DNA of 64,000 nucleotides from Mucilaginibacter myungsuensis (GCF_015222005.1 NZ_JADFFL010000006.1:248001-312000), one strand, 5' to 3'; positions 53,728-62,312 are shown, numbered from the stretch's first letter. Numbers and translations are program-made. The notes: a model not told the origin generated them from the sequence alone.

Positions 53728-53889
53728 AAAAACGTGTTTGAAAATGCACAGTTCTTGCCCAAAAAACACGCGTTTTTGATCCATATTTTGCGTTTTGTAA
53801 TAGTTTTGCAAAACGCGCAACCGGATGGTTGCGGGAGGTGTCTGTTACCGCCAATGACGGAGATCGGCCCCGCCTAAATAAGGCTTTTT
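53728..53889 (+). ncRNA. Candidate structured leader RNA before the BamA-like gene
   Basis: First a probable terminator of the cyclophilin gene (CGTGTTT 53733-53739 with AAACACG 53764-53770, then TTTTT). Then GCGTTTTG (53790-53797) with CAAAACGC (53809-53816); then CGCAACC-GGAT-GGTTGCG (53816-53833); GCGGG (53831-53835) with CCCGC (53869-53873); GCCT (53872-53875) with AGGC (53881-53884) followed by five T. Neighbouring stems share bases, so only some can form at once, as in attenuators. I cannot match it to a known riboswitch. Confidence 0.4.
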
Positions 53890-53952
53890 AAAACAACCTG
53901 CGCGCCTTGATGTTGCTAATGGATATTTCAGGCTACACTTATCCGTTCCGTT

Positions 53953-55269
53953 TTGATCAGCAGCATCCAACTTTACATCAGACCGCATTTAATTAAGATC
54001 GTTCTTCTGGCGATGATGTTGCTGTGCATTAAAGTCAGCCACGCTCAGGTAGGCACTGAAGTAGATACGCTTAAAACGGATATCACTAAACGGAGCGAGG
54101 TAGAGAACTTTAACCAGCAATACGATATCGCCGATCTGTTCAAAGCCATTTTTAAACCGAATAAGCAAAAGGATACCACCCGCAAGCCATCCGGCATAAC
54201 TATTATACCCAATATCGCATCCAATCCAAGCATTGGCTCGCAGATAGGTATCAAGGCGGTGGCGGGGCGTAAATTAGGCGACGACCCTAATACTTTACTT
54301 TCCGTAGCGGCAACGTCGGCATCTATCACTACTAAGGGGATCATCTATTTCTATCTTAACCACAATGTTTACACTCCCGGCAACAAATGGAACTTTCAAG
54401 GAAGCCTTGTTGCAGCCAAGACCGTCACACCTGATTTTGGATTGGGTATAGCTCAACCTACAAATGGCAGTACCGACGACCAGGTACTGATCAATGCCGG
54501 GCGCCAGGGGCGGACGCTGAACTCGATATTCTTCAACTTTCGCGAGAAGGTGTACAAGGAAGTACAAGAAGGCCTGTTCGTAGGGGCCGGGGTATCATTT
54601 GATGTTCGGAAAAATATCAGCGATAGCCGCTCGGTAGGGGCAACGCCTTATACTATTTACAATCAGCGTTACGGATTTTCGGGCCGGCAGTATAGTGCCA
54701 ACGGTTTGCTCTTTAATGTGCAATATACTACCCGCGATAACCAGAACCGGGCTTATCATGGTATTTATATCGATGGTGGGTTCCGGGTAAATCAGGCCTG
54801 GATGGGGAGTACTAAGAATGCTGTACAATTTAATACCGATGTGCGTAAATATTTCAGCCTGTCCAAGTCGCGGCCCGAGCATGTGCTGGCGGTATGGAAC
54901 TGGGCATCGTACCTGATCAGCGGCGCAGTACCTTATCTGGAACTGCCCGGTACAGCTAAAGACCCCAGTTCGCGCAGCGGGCGCGGCTATGTGGTGGGCT
55001 ATTTTAAAGGGACGCAATTCAATTACTCCGAGGTGGAGTACCGTTTCCCGATCACTCGTAACAAATTCATCAGCGGGGCTACCTTCTTTAGCATGCAAAC
55101 CGCTAATGACGGCCTTGGTACTAAGCTATTCCAAAAATGGCAACCCGCAGGCGGCGGTGGCTTACGCATACTCTTTAACAAAGCTACCCGCACCAACCTT
55201 TGTCTGGACTATGCCTGGGGAAAATACGGTTCGCGCGGGTTCTTTTTGGGGATAAATGAAGCGTTTTGA
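53953..55269 (+). CDS. BamA/TamA-family outer membrane protein, no POTRA domains
   Basis: 438 residues from a TTG at 53953; the first ATG is inside the signal peptide (IRPHLIKIVLLAMMLLCIKVSHAQ). The barrel has the end SRSGRGYVVGYFKG (the lid-loop RGY/RGF motif) and the C-terminal GGGLRILFNK..LDYAWGKYGSRGFFLGINEAF of Omp85 proteins. There is no POTRA domain, so it is a single barrel, role unknown (surface antigen type). The stop codon starts the heptad array at 55268. Confidence 0.82.
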   Translation: MISSIQLYIRPHLIKIVLLAMMLLCIKVSHAQVGTEVDTLKTDITKRSEVENFNQQYDIADLFKAIFKPNKQKDTTRKPSGITIIPNIASNPSIGSQIGIKAVAGRKLGDDPNTLLSVAATSASITTKGIIYFYLNHNVYTPGNKWNFQGSLVAAKTVTPDFGLGIAQPTNGSTDDQVLINAGRQGRTLNSIFFNFREKVYKEVQEGLFVGAGVSFDVRKNISDSRSVGATPYTIYNQRYGFSGRQYSANGLLFNVQYTTRDNQNRAYHGIYIDGGFRVNQAWMGSTKNAVQFNTDVRKYFSLSKSRPEHVLAVWNWASYLISGAVPYLELPGTAKDPSSRSGRGYVVGYFKGTQFNYSEVEYRFPITRNKFISGATFFSMQTANDGLGTKLFQKWQPAGGGGLRILFNKATRTNLCLDYAWGKYGSRGFFLGINEAF

Positions 55270-55467
55270 GACGTGAGATATGAGATGTGAGAAAGGAGTA
55301 TCGAGTAGTTAGTATCGAGTATCAAGTAGTTAGTATCGAGTATCAAGTAGTTAGTATCGAGCATCAAGTAGTTAGTATCGAGTATCAAGCAGTACATCCT
55401 ACACATCACATCTTACAGCTCACGTCTCAAATCTCAAATCTCACGTCTCAGATCTCATCTCACAGTA
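55268..55467. repeat. Heptad-phased repeat array between convergent genes
   Basis: About 28 consecutive 7-bp words in one phase: GAGACGT GAGATAT GAGATGT, then GAGTATC/AAGTAGT/TAGTATC words, then ACGTCTC/AAATCTC words. The outer thirds are roughly reverse complements, so the whole can fold back. It starts at the stop of the BamA-like gene and ends with the stop of the GH31 gene inside it. It is not a CRISPR array: there are no spacers. Confidence 0.9.
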
Positions 55468-57818
55468 AACTCTGTCGGTTCGTTATAACATATCCAATCC
55501 TCTGTTTTGCCGAAGCCGTGTGAGACGATCATTATCCGGTCGAACCTTGATGTAAATGTTCCCTCTACGGCCGAGAAGGTGATATTTCCGGTCTCCGCGT
55601 TAAAGCTGATGGTGCGTTTGTAGTAGGCGCCTTGCTCGTAAGCGTAGGTGTCGCCATCGTCTTCGTAATAGACGAAATCGGTCGACCCCTCCCCATTCCA
55701 AACATGTATCTGTAAAATACCGTCGCCTTGTTCGGCGGTGCTTTGTACGATGCTTTGCATCGGGATGATCGCGCCTGCTCTTATAAATACCGGCAGGTCG
55801 GTCAGCGGTGCATCGGCGCTGATCACGTCGCCCCCGGTGATCTTTTCATCTGTACCGAACCTGTACCAATCGCCTGCAGGTAAGTACACGTCGATCTCAC
55901 GTTGATGGCTATCGGCCGGTGCTACCAAAATATTGTCGCCAAAAAAGAACTGATTTTGATAGGCTTCGTCGTAAACCAATTCGTCAAAAGGCAGGTCGAT
56001 AGCCAGCGTACGTGCCACCGGCAGACCGGTTTGGTGTGAGCGGTAGAACGATGAGTATATATAAGGCAGCAACTTATAGCGCTGCTCAATATCTTTTTTG
56101 ATGATCTTCTCGTTCTGTTTACCCCATGCCCACGGCTCGCGCATAACCGTGGCTGCCATGGCATGGTTGCGGAACATGGGCGTATAAACACCCAACGAGT
56201 TCCAGCGTACCATCAGTTCGGGCGTTGGGTTGCCGCTAAAGCCGCCGATATCTACCCCAACATAAGACACACCTACTATACCCAGACTGTTCACTAAACG
56301 GCAACCTAATAATAAGTGTGCATCGGTGGCGGTATTATCGCCTGTCCACACGGCCGAGTAGCGCTGGATGCCGGTGTAGGCCGCACGGGTGAGTACAAAG
56401 GGGCGTTTGCCTTTCAGCAGGGCCTTGGTGCCCTCGTAAGTACCGCGCGACATTTCGTTACCGTAAGCATTGCGTACCTCGGGCATATATTTATCGCCGA
56501 ACCTCATAATACCGGGGATGTTCTGTCCCCAGGCGGCAGGTTCGTTCATGTCATTCCAAAATCCGGCTACGCCTGGTTCTGTCAAGGCGTCGAAAGACTT
56601 ACCCCACCAATCGCGCACTTCGGCCTTATAAAAATCGGGAAAGTGACAGCGGCCCGGCCAAACTTCGCCTATGTAAAGCTCACCATCGGGGTAGGTAGCA
56701 AAATACCCTTTCTTTACGCCCTCATCATATTGTTTATAGCCGTCCTCTATTTTAATACCGGGATCTACAATGGTGACCAGTTTAAAGCCCATCGCTGTCA
56801 GCTCATCTATCATGGCCTTAGGCTCGGGGAAGGTCTCATTGTTCCAGGTGAAGATCTTAAAGCCATCCATGTAATCAATGTCGCAATACATGGCATCGGC
56901 AGGGATCTTTAACTTACGGAAGTTTCGGGCTACCTCCAGCACTTCTTTGGCGCTCATATAACTCCAGCGGCATTGCTGGTAGCCCAAGCTCCAAAGCGGT
57001 GGCATTTCCATGCGGCCCGTCAGCCAGGTTTGGTCCTGTATGATATTGGCCACGCCTTGTGCGCCGAAGAAGTAATAATTCAGATCGCCGCCATCGGCAC
57101 CAAGCCAGTGCATGCTGTGGTCGGTACTGGCCCCAAAGTCGAAGAAGGAGCGGTGGGTGTTATCTAAAAAGAGACCGTAGGTCAACCCGCTATGCAGGCC
57201 TATGTAAAACGGGAAAGTTTTATACAGCGGGTCCGATTTGGGCGTATAATCTACCGCGTCGGTATTCCAGTTCACATAATTACTACCGCGACGGTCCAGG
57301 TTGCCGGTCTTTTCGCCCAGGCCTATAAAGCGTTCGTCTTTAAAAAGCTTACGATAGTTGGTGAACTTTTCGCCCTGCCACATGGTGCCAAAGCGTTCGT
57401 CGTCGCCGCTAAGTAAAATGCCATCGGCGTTATAAAAGTTAAAACGCAGGGGCGACTTGCTGATGCGTAATTCCAACTCGCCGGTGTGTATGCTGAGTTC
57501 ATCAGGCGAATCATCATACCTGATATTGCCTTGCGGCGGCTGTATCACGGCAAAGGAATGGTCCTGCGCATCAAAGTGACGGCTGACATTTACCCTGATG
57601 ATCGTGGGCGAATATATCCACACCCGGGCTTCGGCATGTTGGGTGGTTATGGTTAAAGCGTTGTGTTGTTGGCTGATCTTGTGTACGTTACCGGGAACAG
57701 TTGTATCCATCATAGTACAAACAACACCCGCAAGTGCCATTGGTTTGTACAAATCGGCGGTCGGGTGTCTGTATAGGGTCGGGTGAATATTCATTAAACT
57801 GTCAGTAGGGAGTATCAT
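55455..57818 (-). CDS. GH31 alpha-glucosidase-type enzyme
   Basis: 787 residues without an export signal, so probably cytoplasmic. A beta-sandwich (about 40-230) precedes the (beta/alpha)8 barrel with the nucleophile in GFWNDMNEPA and RYKLLPYIYS; the acid/base region TGDNTATDAHLL is present. GH31 enzymes cleave alpha-glucosides or alpha-xylosides. A start at the ATG 24 bases further in (57794) is possible. The stop lies in the heptad array. Confidence 0.92.
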   Translation of the reverse strand: MILPTDSLMNIHPTLYRHPTADLYKPMALAGVVCTMMDTTVPGNVHKISQQHNALTITTQHAEARVWIYSPTIIRVNVSRHFDAQDHSFAVIQPPQGNIRYDDSPDELSIHTGELELRISKSPLRFNFYNADGILLSGDDERFGTMWQGEKFTNYRKLFKDERFIGLGEKTGNLDRRGSNYVNWNTDAVDYTPKSDPLYKTFPFYIGLHSGLTYGLFLDNTHRSFFDFGASTDHSMHWLGADGGDLNYYFFGAQGVANIIQDQTWLTGRMEMPPLWSLGYQQCRWSYMSAKEVLEVARNFRKLKIPADAMYCDIDYMDGFKIFTWNNETFPEPKAMIDELTAMGFKLVTIVDPGIKIEDGYKQYDEGVKKGYFATYPDGELYIGEVWPGRCHFPDFYKAEVRDWWGKSFDALTEPGVAGFWNDMNEPAAWGQNIPGIMRFGDKYMPEVRNAYGNEMSRGTYEGTKALLKGKRPFVLTRAAYTGIQRYSAVWTGDNTATDAHLLLGCRLVNSLGIVGVSYVGVDIGGFSGNPTPELMVRWNSLGVYTPMFRNHAMAATVMREPWAWGKQNEKIIKKDIEQRYKLLPYIYSSFYRSHQTGLPVARTLAIDLPFDELVYDEAYQNQFFFGDNILVAPADSHQREIDVYLPAGDWYRFGTDEKITGGDVISADAPLTDLPVFIRAGAIIPMQSIVQSTAEQGDGILQIHVWNGEGSTDFVYYEDDGDTYAYEQGAYYKRTISFNAETGNITFSAVEGTFTSRFDRIMIVSHGFGKTEDWICYNEPTEFTVR

Positions 57819-57910
57819 ATATGATACATAAGCCTACATAACAGTCCGTATGATACACAATATGTAACATTTCTATAGCTATATGTGCTGATAAACAAGG
57901 CTTTGATTTT

Positions 57911-57928
57911 TTGGCACGGTGATCGCAT
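57911..57928 (+). promoter_or_regulatory. Sigma-54-type promoter before the first small secreted gene
   Basis: TTGGCACGGTGATCGCAT: the GG and GC are 10 bases apart as needed for RpoN, and TGGCACG is the perfect upstream half. The gene starts 107 bases downstream at 58035. Confidence 0.55.
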
Positions 57929-58034
57929 TACCTATCACGAATAAATGATAACGAATATTAAAAGCATTAGCAAATGATTAAAAAGCTACTTAACAATTAA
58001 TAATAATTTTTAATACAACTAAAGCTTAAATACC

Positions 58035-58388
58035 ATGAAAACGCTAATAGGAAAAACAGCAGCGATACTTGCCCTGGCCTTTATGACCACAGGCGCCTTC
58101 GCTAACGACGAAAAAAAGAACGATAACAAAAAGAAAGACACCGCACCTAACGAAGTAAAAGCTGTGTTTACACCCAACAGTAACGCCAGCGCTATCCAGG
58201 TAGACCTGAAGATAGACAACGCGACCGAAGGTGCATCTACAGTAGTGATCACTGACGTAAGGGGTAATGTGCTATTCTTTGATACATTTGACCACGAGGC
58301 TACCACCGTAAACAAAAAATACGAGGTACCACAGGTTGCCGAAGATGAGTACATTGTAAGGGTGACCACCGCCGAGCCTACTAAGTAA
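58035..58388 (+). CDS. Small secreted protein, paralogue 1
   Basis: 117 residues; signal peptide MKTLIGKTAAILALAFMTTGAFA, then a Lys/Asp-rich linker. Shares IDNATEGASTV and ITDVRGNVLFFDTF with paralogue 2, and the C-terminal pattern DEYIVRVTT with 2 and 3. The strand pattern is like an Ig-type or sorting-domain fold. Own terminator. Unlike its two neighbours it has a sigma-54-like promoter. Confidence 0.8.
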   Translation: MKTLIGKTAAILALAFMTTGAFANDEKKNDNKKKDTAPNEVKAVFTPNSNASAIQVDLKIDNATEGASTVVITDVRGNVLFFDTFDHEATTVNKKYEVPQVAEDEYIVRVTTAEPTK

Positions 58389-58461
58389 TTTCGGCATCGA
58401 TCATTCATCACCTAAAGGAATAACGCGCTTAACATTGCGCAAAAAAATATCAGTTCCTGTA

Positions 58462-58494
58462 AGGTCCCGGTCAGTTTGGCCGGGATCTTTTTTG
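58462..58494 (+). terminator. Terminator of paralogue 1
   Basis: GGTCCCGGTC (58463-58472) pairs with GGCCGGGATC, two G-U, then six T. Confidence 0.82.
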
Positions 58495-58530
58495 TTTTTT
58501 GGGACTCTATACATTAGTACTAAATTGGTT

Positions 58531-58675
58531 AAAAGTCTCGCTTCCCCGCTTGAGCGGGGTCAGGGGTGTGTCCTTCATTTGCAAGGTCTGCGAAAGGACA
58601 CACCCCTATGAAAGGTTTTGCTCGATGTCCGTTCAGTGCTTCCCCGCTCGAGCGGGGAGATTTGGGCTTGTCATC
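58531..58675. repeat. 145-bp dispersed multi-hairpin element, copy B
   Basis: TCCCCGCTTGAGCGGGG, long arm CAGGGGTGTGTCC with GGACACACCCCT, TCCCCGCTCGAGCGGGGAGA, end TTGGGCTTGTCATC. Same order as copy A. It lies between paralogues 1 and 2. Confidence 0.85.
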
Positions 58676-58740
58676 TTACCTACAAGTTCTAACGGATCTA
58701 ATAACTCAGGATGTTTTTAGGTATAATTCCCTCTCCTCCG

Positions 58741-58770
58741 TCTACCAAACCCCGCATTGTGTCTACCAAA
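58741..58770 (+). promoter_or_regulatory. Direct repeats 21 bases apart, upstream of paralogue 2
   Basis: TCTACCAAA at 58741 and again at 58762. The stretch ACCAA-CCCCG---TG-CTA-CAAAG is conserved at the same spacing before paralogue 3 (59493-59522). The 21-base spacing is two helical turns, as for LytTR-type activators. Confidence 0.45.
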
Positions 58771-58881
58771 GCCAGATCCTATCACATCAAATACAAAAAC
58801 CACCCTTCGATACCTCATTTTTTGCTAAGTATCAGCTTTTTGCCCCGCGGTCGCAATTAATGGCGGGCTTGTCTACTATCA

Positions 58882-58912
58882 AATTTTGGTGTGAAACTTA
58901 TGTGTTCCTTTG
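58882..58912 (+). promoter_or_regulatory. Promoter of paralogue 2
   Basis: ATTTTGG (-33 region) and TTCCTTTG (58905-58912, one base from the -7 box), 56 bases before the ATG. The pattern recurs before paralogue 3. Confidence 0.55.
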
Positions 58913-58967
58913 AGCATTGAAACAAACGAATAACATTTAATAACAACACTTTAAAAAACTTAATAAC

Positions 58968-59357
58968 ATGAAAACCATCATCAGAACCGCAGCCACAGTT
59001 TTTGCTTTAGCATTATTATCAACAGGTGTTTTCGCCGCAGACACTACTACTAAAAGAGATACCGCTACTAACGAGGTTACCGCCTATGTAAGTTATGATA
59101 ACGGCGTAGTTGGCGTTGACGTTAACATTGACAATGCCACCGAAGGCGCATCTACCGTGACCATTTATGACGCGGCCGGCAATGTATTGCTGACCGACTC
59201 TTTTAAAAATGATTCAGCAGCTATCAGAAAAAACTACCTGGTTGACGAGGTTGCCGCAGGCGACTACGTAATTAAAGTAGTTACCAACGCTGTAGCCGTA
59301 CAAAAAGAGGTTAGCCTCCGCAGCGACGACAGCAAGTTATTGGCCATTGCATTTTAA
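58968..59357 (+). CDS. Small secreted protein, paralogue 2
   Basis: 129 residues; signal peptide MKTIIRTAATVFALALLSTGVFA. Contains IDNATEGASTVTIYDAAGNVLLTDSF as in paralogue 1 and ends with an extra acidic tail (SLRSDDSKLLAIAF). AAGDYVIKVVT matches the C-terminal strand of the other two. Preceded by a 230-base block with conserved pieces, also found before paralogue 3. Confidence 0.82.
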   Translation: MKTIIRTAATVFALALLSTGVFAADTTTKRDTATNEVTAYVSYDNGVVGVDVNIDNATEGASTVTIYDAAGNVLLTDSFKNDSAAIRKNYLVDEVAAGDYVIKVVTNAVAVQKEVSLRSDDSKLLAIAF

Positions 59358-59400
59358 TGTAGCCCTCGATCTAATAAGTATAGTTTATAGTTAATACATG

Positions 59401-59430
59401 GATCCCGGGCTTTGAGTTCGGGATCTTTTG
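59401..59430 (+). terminator. Terminator of paralogue 2
   Basis: GATCCCG (59401-59407) pairs with CGGGATC (59419-59425), then TTTTG. Confidence 0.8.
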
Positions 59431-59492
59431 TTTTTAAAGGGTGATATGACTGTTAGAAATATCCCTCAACATCGACGAACGCCCCCGCCGAT

Positions 59493-59522
59493 CAGACCAA
59501 TCCCCGGTTTTTGCTTATCAAA
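59493..59522 (+). promoter_or_regulatory. Conserved direct-repeat block upstream of paralogue 3
   Basis: CAGACCAAT and CTTATCAAAG, 21 bases apart, align with the pair at 58741-58770, including the CCCCG between them. Confidence 0.4.
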
Positions 59523-59611
59523 GTCTTGTTTTATCGACAAAACGTCATTTTGTATTAATTATCAGCTTTTTAGGCGTTGGTCGAGTATAGTGCAAGGTTG
59601 GTCTAAATGAA

Positions 59612-59642
59612 TTTTGAGGTCGAAAATTTGTCTGTTCCTTTG
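59612..59642 (+). promoter_or_regulatory. Promoter of paralogue 3
   Basis: ATTTTGAGG and TTCCTTTGAG (59635-59644) repeat the arrangement before paralogue 2; ATG 54 bases downstream. TATCAGCTTTTT lies upstream in both. Confidence 0.55.
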
Positions 59643-59695
59643 AGTCATAGAAACAACACAAATAAAATATACATCAACTCAGAAAACTCAATATC

Positions 59696-60100
59696 ATGAA
59701 AACTATCATCAAAACCTCAGCATTATTTTTCGGTATAGCCTTATTCACCACAGCCGCTTTCGCTGCCGATAAAGCCGATAAAGACAAATCGAAAGAAGTA
59801 AAACAGAAACAACATATCGTAGCCTTTAACTCGCTTACCGACGAGCGCGGTGTACAGGTGATCGTGCAAAAAGCCAAAGCCGCCAGCACCGGCGTTAAGA
59901 TCTACGACGAGGCCGGTCACCTGGTGTTAAGCCACGTAATGGCAAAAAAAGATCTGGTAGCGCAAAAAGGTTATGATCTTACCCAATTAGATGCCGGCGA
60001 CTACACTTTCCAGGTAACCGTAGATGGCGAAGTGACCAAAAAACTGGTACACGTGTACGAATCTGGTAAAGATCAGCGCTCGTTCTTCTTTAAACAATAA
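59696..60100 (+). CDS. Small secreted protein, paralogue 3
   Basis: 134 residues; signal peptide MKTIIKTSALFFGIALFTTAAFA, then a Lys/Asp-rich linker. GVKIYDEAGHLVLSHVMAKKD and YDLTQLDAGDYTFQVTVDG keep the shape of paralogues 1 and 2 but the IDNATEGAST motif is lost. The C-terminus is longer and basic (YESGKDQRSFFFKQ). Confidence 0.82.
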   Translation: MKTIIKTSALFFGIALFTTAAFAADKADKDKSKEVKQKQHIVAFNSLTDERGVQVIVQKAKAASTGVKIYDEAGHLVLSHVMAKKDLVAQKGYDLTQLDAGDYTFQVTVDGEVTKKLVHVYESGKDQRSFFFKQ

Positions 60101-60132
60101 TACCTCATCCTAAAAACATCACCCTTAAAAGC

Positions 60133-60163
60133 AAAAGACCCGGCGGTTAGCCGGGCCTTTTTG
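60133..60163 (+). terminator. Terminator of paralogue 3
   Basis: CCCGGC-GGTTA-GCCGGG at 60139-60155 followed by CCTTTTTG. It may also end the convergent nucleotidyltransferase gene. Confidence 0.85.
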
Positions 60164-60187
60164 TTGTTTATAGCAACGGGCAATTAC

Positions 60188-61087
60188 TTATGCCCAAAGG
60201 TTAGCCGGATAAGTTCCGTTCTCAACCAATGCCGAGATGCTTTCCTGAACGATCGGTTTGTCCTCTTTGTAAGTAACACCGAACCATTTTGATGATGTTG
60301 GGATCACTTTAAAATCGGCCGTGCCGGTCTTGATCAGTTCGTCAGCTACCAGCGGGATAAAGAATTCGGCTTTAGGGTTGCCCTCGTTAACATCCACAAA
60401 ACGTTTGAACATTGGCTCGCTTTGCGCGAAAACAGCCGGAGTGAAACCCCAAAAGTTCATTGATGCACGCGCGGTCACCGGCAATTCGGTCTCGCCGTTA
60501 GCGTCTTTGTAAAATATCTTGTCGTCTTTACCGTAAACTTCGGTACGCTCGTCAACACCAACCATGTTACCCGCTTCGTCGATCGCACAGATACCGCGGG
60601 ATACCGCGCCGTAAGTTGACAGTGTGTTACCGATCTCGTAACCCACTAAAGAGTAGTGATCATCGCGTACTTCGGTGGTCAAAAACTCGTACATTTTTTC
60701 GAATGCGTCGTAACCGTAGTAGTCATCGGCGTTGATCACGCAAAAAGGCTCCTTAACATTGTTGCGGGCAGCTAAAACCGCGTGGGCAGTACCCCAAGGC
60801 TTAGCGCGCTCAACCTCTTTATCTATGCCGTATTGTTTCAGATCAAAGTTCTGGAAAACGTAATCGGTCTCTACCTTACCGGCCAGCTTAGGCTCGAAAA
60901 TAGCCTTGAACGAATCTAAAAACTCCTCGCGGATGATAAAAGTAACCTTACCAAAGCCGGCTTTAATGGCATCGTAAATAGAGTAATCGATAATGGTTTC
61001 GCCGTTAGGGCCAAAGCCGTCAACTTGTTTCATGCTGCCATAGCGGCTGGCCATACCGGCGGCCAATATTAACAATGTAGGTTTCAT
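60188..61087 (-). CDS. Sugar-phosphate nucleotidyltransferase
   Basis: 299 residues. LAAGMASRYGSMKQ (8-21) is the NTP-transferase loop, NADDYYG (about 122) the metal region. Family members join a sugar-1-phosphate to UTP, dTTP or CTP. The C-terminal end has no acyltransferase repeats, so it is not GlmU-like. Sugar unknown. Confidence 0.88.
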   Translation of the reverse strand: MKPTLLILAAGMASRYGSMKQVDGFGPNGETIIDYSIYDAIKAGFGKVTFIIREEFLDSFKAIFEPKLAGKVETDYVFQNFDLKQYGIDKEVERAKPWGTAHAVLAARNNVKEPFCVINADDYYGYDAFEKMYEFLTTEVRDDHYSLVGYEIGNTLSTYGAVSRGICAIDEAGNMVGVDERTEVYGKDDKIFYKDANGETELPVTARASMNFWGFTPAVFAQSEPMFKRFVDVNEGNPKAEFFIPLVADELIKTGTADFKVIPTSSKWFGVTYKEDKPIVQESISALVENGTYPANLWA

Positions 61088-61184
61088 GTTCTTTTTTGAA
61101 GTGATGTATTAATATTTACTAAGTGATGTCTGAATTATATCTGCTAAGATACGATCATCCAGACAAACTTTAAGTTGTTAACCC

Positions 61185-62312
61185 TTATTTAATATACCTG
61201 AAATCCTGCCCCGCCTCTATTGCCAATAATGATTCATAGATCAGGCTGATCACATTGTCCACGTCCTCTTTGTGGATCATCTCTACCGTGGTGTGCATGT
61301 AGCGCAACGGTAAAGATATCAATGCCGATGGCACGCCGCCGTTAGAGTAAGCGAAGGCGTCGGTATCGGTACCCGTAGACCTTGACGATGCCTGGCGCTG
61401 GAATGGTATTCCTGCTTTCTCGGCAGTTTGGATCAGTAATTTATTCAGGTTGTTCTGCACTGCCGGAGCGTACGACACCACCGGGCCGCGGCCGCAAGCA
61501 AGATCGCCCTGGGTGATCTTGTTGATCATCGGCGTACCGGTATCGTGCGTAACGTCGGTCACAATGGCCACGTTAGGTTTAATACGGTGGGCGATCATCT
61601 CGGCACCACGCAGGCCGATCTCTTCCTGTACCGCGTTAACAATATATAAGCCGAATGGCAAAGTTTTGTTATTCTCTTTTAGCAAACGGGCAACCTCGGC
61701 GATCATGAAACCGCCGGCGCGGTTATCCAATGCGCGACCAACGTAGTAGCGGTCGTTCAGGATCATGAACTCATCCTCGTAAGTGATCACACAACCTACG
61801 TGGATACCCATGGCCTCAACTTCGGCCTTAGTGATAGCACCACAATCTAAAAAAATATTCTTCAGCGATGGGGCTTCTTCTTTCTCGCCACCCAAACGGG
61901 TGTGAATGGCTGGCCAGCCGAATACAGCTTTTACAATGCCTTTATCGGTATGGATATTCACACGTTTTGACGGCGCTATCTGATGGTCGGATCCGCCATT
62001 ACGGATCACATAGATCAAGCCATCGTTAGTGATATAGTTAACAAACCATGATATCTCATCGGCATGGGCTTCTATCACTACTTTGTATTCGGCTTGCGGG
62101 TTGATCACGCCTACCGCCGTACCGTAGTTATCTACATAATATTCATCTACATAAGGCTTGATCTGGTCGATCCACAATTGCTGGCCCATGTACTCAAAGC
62201 CGGTCGGCGATGGGTTATTAATATATCTTTCAAAGAAAGCAACGGATGCTTCGGTAACCACAGGTACGTGTGGCTTTTTGTCTTTTTTATCTTCAGGAGT
62301 TTGTTCTGCCAT
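61185..62312 (-). CDS. M42-family metallo-aminopeptidase
   Basis: 375 residues. HADEISWF (about 83), GRALDNRAGG, QEEIGLRGA and the STGTDTDAF segments hold the two-metal site and catalytic Glu of the family. No signal peptide. Such enzymes trim peptides or were annotated as endoglucanase; a peptidase is the better reading. Confidence 0.93.
   Translation of the reverse strand: MAEQTPEDKKDKKPHVPVVTEASVAFFERYINNPSPTGFEYMGQQLWIDQIKPYVDEYYVDNYGTAVGVINPQAEYKVVIEAHADEISWFVNYITNDGLIYVIRNGGSDHQIAPSKRVNIHTDKGIVKAVFGWPAIHTRLGGEKEEAPSLKNIFLDCGAITKAEVEAMGIHVGCVITYEDEFMILNDRYYVGRALDNRAGGFMIAEVARLLKENNKTLPFGLYIVNAVQEEIGLRGAEMIAHRIKPNVAIVTDVTHDTGTPMINKITQGDLACGRGPVVSYAPAVQNNLNKLLIQTAEKAGIPFQRQASSRSTGTDTDAFAYSNGGVPSALISLPLRYMHTTVEMIHKEDVDNVISLIYESLLAIEAGQDFRYIK

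Noticed and set aside
53816..53889. tRNA or SRP RNA
   Set aside because: No T-loop GTTCRA, no CCA-compatible acceptor stem, and no SRP GGAA loop.
55209..55409. Open frame encoding repeated LILDTNY peptides
   Set aside because: It is the translation of the heptad array. Period 7 gives a 21-base peptide repeat by necessity; no start signal or family.
55268..55467. Possible CRISPR array
   Set aside because: Units are 7 bp in direct succession, with no spacers, no leader and no cas genes.
56316..56912. 198-residue plus-strand frame
   Set aside because: Shadow of the GH31 gene, which has all its catalytic motifs.
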